From assembly GCA_938049225.1 (NCBI GenBank), contig CALICM010000011.1:1-52157 (forward strand): a DNA stretch of 52,157 nucleotides. Direction: 5' to 3'. Position numbers and translations under genes: made by a program. Positions 49,900 to 52,157 of this stretch are shown here, piece after piece (the first letter of the stretch is position 1; the number at the start of each line of letters is the position of its first letter). The notes beneath the pieces are model-generated. The model was given only the letters and a program-made list of their open reading frames with translations. It did no database searches and was not told the origin of the DNA. This DNA is from an uncultured Paracoccaceae bacterium. GTDB taxonomy: Bacteria > Pseudomonadota > Alphaproteobacteria > Rhodobacterales > Rhodobacteraceae.

Positions 49900-50920
49900 T
49901 CAGGGAATGATCCTCATATGATTGCAACTGTCGGTCACGCGCAGCCCCTCGTTCGCGCTAACGATCGCATCCCAGCCGGTTCGGCGATCGTACGACTTTG
50001 AGGCCGCTTCACGGATCACCCCAGCAGCTGCTTTCGCCGCCTCGCTGTTGTTGTAGAAGTCCACCGCGACGACAAGCCGGTCTTGCTTGGGGTTCAACAG
50101 CTCCGAAATCTCGCGGCCCGAGACCGGCGAGCCACGCAAGAGTGCTGCGAATTCATCCACATCATCGCGAGCGAAAGCGCAGCTCCGAGTGCTGTTTTGA
50201 TAGGAGGAGATCACTGCAAGATTCTGCCCGACCCGTGGCTCGACCCTGACCGAAAACTGGTTCGCATCGGCCCGGACATTTATCGCCCCCTGGGCCTGCA
50301 ATCGCTTCACGGCCGTCATAATCACCTGGGTGCTTTGTTCCGAGTTTTCCGCCCGGGCCAAGCGCAGATCCAAGGCAGCGAAGCGCAGCAGCGGCGAGGC
50401 ACCCGGGGGCCCCAGACAGCGATTATAGGCTGCGTTCCCATAGCCCGAGATGATCACTACGCTCTTCTCAATCGCCTCTTCGATCTTTCGCAGAACGGCC
50501 GCCAGTCTAACGGAATTGGGCCAAAACGCCTCACTGGGGCGCGCGTTCAGCCCAAAACATGGGCTTTCCGGCCTTTCGTGCGACAGTCAAAGTGCCAGCA
50601 ACCGCGTGCCCGAGACACCCCCTACGTGGGTGTTGAGAAAGTCTTGATAGCTCTTTGCATAGCTCTCTGTGACACCTCGTTGGCCAAATTTCACCAAAAG
50701 CCGGCTGAGCGCCGTCAGCGTCTGCGCGTCTGCTGTCCCACTGGCGGGAAGGCCGTTTTCGAACTGAAAGGTGCGCAGCGCACTGGTGGTGCGGGGGCCT
50801 GCAAGCCCGTCGATGGAACCCACCGAATACCCTAACGAGGCCGGCAGTCGCTGGATCCGAACGACATCACCGGGGTTGAGAATAGGCGCCGGACCCTCGA
50901 CCTGGGCGACCACCGGCTCA
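49900..50920 (-). pseudogene. Peptidoglycan-binding-domain gene split by TGA and 5'-truncated by IS5-type element
   Basis: The first visible piece (about 50920 to 50587) carries a PG_binding_1 domain (LNPGDVVRIQRLPASLGYSVG, then IDGLAGPRTTSALRTFQFENG). It ends at TGA 50587-50589, but the same frame continues as coding-like sequence (LNARPSEAFWPNSVRLAAVL) before any start codon, to the stop at 49900-49902. The second piece (from GTG 50457 if translated alone) is about 185 residues with four Cys and no recognised domain. The single TGA therefore looks like a nonsense mutation of one gene. Its 5' end is lost in the IS5-family element. Confidence 0.7.
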
Positions 50921-51810
50921 GAGTCTGACTCAAAATTCGGCTGCCATTTTTCTTGCAGCGTAGCATACCGACCTTCTGATAGACGCGACGAGTGTCCCTG
51001 CTTCTGACGATGCGATGGACGTCTCCCAGTTTTTTGCCATTCGGCGGTTTCGTCCGAGCCAAGCAAACGTCCGCTCGACCACCCAGCGGCGCGCTATGAC
51101 GACAAAGCCAGTCCCCCCCGGCGGCCGCTTGACGATCTTGACCGTCGGCCCGTCGAATGCGTTCACCGCATCGCGCACTCCATCGCCGGAATAGCCACCG
51201 TCTGCGAAGATGTGGTTAAGTGTTGGGAAGCTGGCGCAGGCGTCGCGGATCACCTCCGGCCCGCCGTCGCGGTCCTGAATGTCGGCCGTGTGCGTCGTCA
51301 GGGAGAGCATGTTCCCATCGGTGTCGGTCACGATATGTCGTTTACGCCCTTTGACTTTTTTGCCGGCATCATAGCCACATGGCCCGCCGCTTTCAGTTGT
51401 CTTGACCGACTGGCTGTCGATGATGCCAGCGGTTGGACTTGGTTCGCGCCCATTCAAGATGCGCACCGCGCCGACCAGCGCTTCGTTGATCACATCGAGC
51501 AGCCCGCTGTCGCGCAGGCGGTAGAAATGATATTGCACGGTCGTGAAGGGCGGGAAGTCTTTGGGCAGCAACGCCCACTGACAGCCTGTTCGGGCGATGT
51601 ACTGGATCGCATTCCAGATCGCACGCATATCCGTCCTGCGCGGGCGTCCAACCTTCGTCTTCGGCGCGAGGAACGGTTTCACCAGAGCCCATTCTTCATC
51701 TGTGCAATCGCTTGCATACCGCAAGCTGCGCCGGTCATAGTCAGAGCGAGTGGTTTCCGTCCAAGGCATGCTTCCCTCCAAGTGTCGCAACCAGAGTGAA
51801 TCACAAAGAA
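50920..51810 (-). mobile_element. IS5-family insertion sequence (boundaries approximate)
   Basis: About 0.88 kb with one intact transposase gene. Candidate imperfect inverted ends are TGACTCA (50926-50932) and TGAATCA (51797-51803), the latter reading TGATTCA outward on the other strand. No clear target duplication could be fixed. It interrupts the peptidoglycan-binding-domain gene and abuts an IS3-type remnant on its other side. Confidence 0.7.
50930..51769 (-). CDS. IS5-family transposase
   Basis: A 279-residue DDE transposase from ATG 51767-51769 (GGAGGG 4 bases upstream). The N-terminal region (CTDEEWALVKPFL and QWALLPKDFPPFTTVQYHFY) is the IS5-type insertion domain; catalytic residues are Asp118 (GIIDSQS), Asp190 (FADGGYSGD) and Glu232 in VVERTFAWLGRNRRMAKNWE, the YREK-like signature. 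The frame is intact, so it may still be active. Confidence 0.95.
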   Translation of the reverse strand: MPWTETTRSDYDRRSLRYASDCTDEEWALVKPFLAPKTKVGRPRRTDMRAIWNAIQYIARTGCQWALLPKDFPPFTTVQYHFYRLRDSGLLDVINEALVGAVRILNGREPSPTAGIIDSQSVKTTESGGPCGYDAGKKVKGRKRHIVTDTDGNMLSLTTHTADIQDRDGGPEVIRDACASFPTLNHIFADGGYSGDGVRDAVNAFDGPTVKIVKRPPGGTGFVVIARRWVVERTFAWLGRNRRMAKNWETSIASSEAGTLVASIRRSVCYAARKMAAEF

Positions 51811-51829
51811 CTGAAACCACTCAAATTAA

Positions 51830-52030
51830 TTTCCGTTTGGGCTCTCAGCAAGTATGGCCAGATCTTGTGTTGCGGGTGTTTCTTGCTCATGTTTGGTTCC
51901 TGATAGATCGGGACAACCGCATGAGGCGCATCAATCGGCGTACACGATGCCGCCCACAGTGATGATTGTTTCGCTGCATGTAACGGGCCATTTGGCGCGA
52001 GCCGTACCACGGCGTCTCTAGTGGATTGAA
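51830..52030 (-). pseudogene. IS3-family orfB (transposase) remnant with frameshift
   Basis: On the minus strand the sequence reads ETPWYGSRQMARYMQRN and RVRRLMRLMRL, then, after a one-base frame change, VPIYQEPNMSKKHPQHKIWP and YLLR. This is the region before the DDE core of IS3-family OrfB. The catalytic domain is missing because the sequence stops near 51840, next to the IS5-type element. The part upstream runs to the window edge without a recognisable IS3 N-terminus. Confidence 0.7.
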
Positions 52031-52157
52031 CGCGACGAAGGAGTCCGAATTGGGGTTCCGTTCTGTCGTTGGCTGTGCGCGTCATGCTGATGCGTACAGG
52101 AATATCCTTCACGGTCTCAAGCGAGGATCGATCCCGGCTTGAGGCGGTCATTTCGCA

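Overview
The window looks like the chromosome of a marine alphaproteobacterium, most likely Rhodobacterales (Roseobacter group). The evidence is high GC, the neighbourhoods DUF2007-trmN6-ispB and ispE-TPR-ETF:QO, a PHB gene set with phaR, sarcosine oxidase and TRAP transporter genes, and an alphaproteobacterial-type LexA box. This assignment is inference from gene content; no rRNA or tRNA gene was seen.

Region 1 (1 to about 14,560) is the right-hand part of a mobilizable or conjugative element that runs off the left edge. It carries a VirD4/TraG coupling protein (cut by the window), two uncharacterised membrane proteins, a cassette of regulator, 61-residue peptide and polytopic membrane protein, a SIR2-HerA antiphage pair, ardA, a serine recombinase, a ParDE toxin-antitoxin pair whose toxin lacks an ordinary start codon, a relaxase and a MobC-like protein. 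It ends against the 3' end of opgG, just after a headless ORF that appears cut at the junction.

Region 2 (14,563 to 38,276) is mostly ordinary chromosome: opgG, an LRR protein, a universal stress protein, tag with a LexA box, an EAL protein, phaR, a short Cys-type PHA synthase-like gene with a broken N-terminus, phaA, phaB, a GcvA-like LysR regulator, a glutamine amidotransferase, DUF465, trmN6, DUF2007, ispB, ispE, a TPR protein, ETF:QO, alkB, greA, a membrane protein, a GST, mscL, ald and its divergent Lrp-type regulator.

Region 3 (38,277 to 40,680) is decaying sequence: a short tandem repeat, an IS630-type remnant, a soxB-soxG deletion fusion with a premature stop, and a truncated matB-like fragment.

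Region 4 (40,727 to 52,157) has a predicted lipoprotein, a large SAM/class III cyclase/AAA/TPR signalling protein, a DctPQM-type TRAP transporter followed by an FAD monooxygenase, and then a peptidoglycan-binding-domain gene split by a nonsense codon and beheaded by an IS5-family element that also abuts an IS3-family orfB remnant.

The main functional groups are: transfer and defence on the element; PHB synthesis (PhaA, PhaB, the PhaC-like protein, PhaR); isoprenoid and quinone supply (IspE, IspB) beside ETF:QO, which feeds electrons to ubiquinone; alkane hydroxylation (AlkB); alanine catabolism (Ald and Lrp); and TRAP uptake possibly paired with an aromatic-ring hydroxylase.
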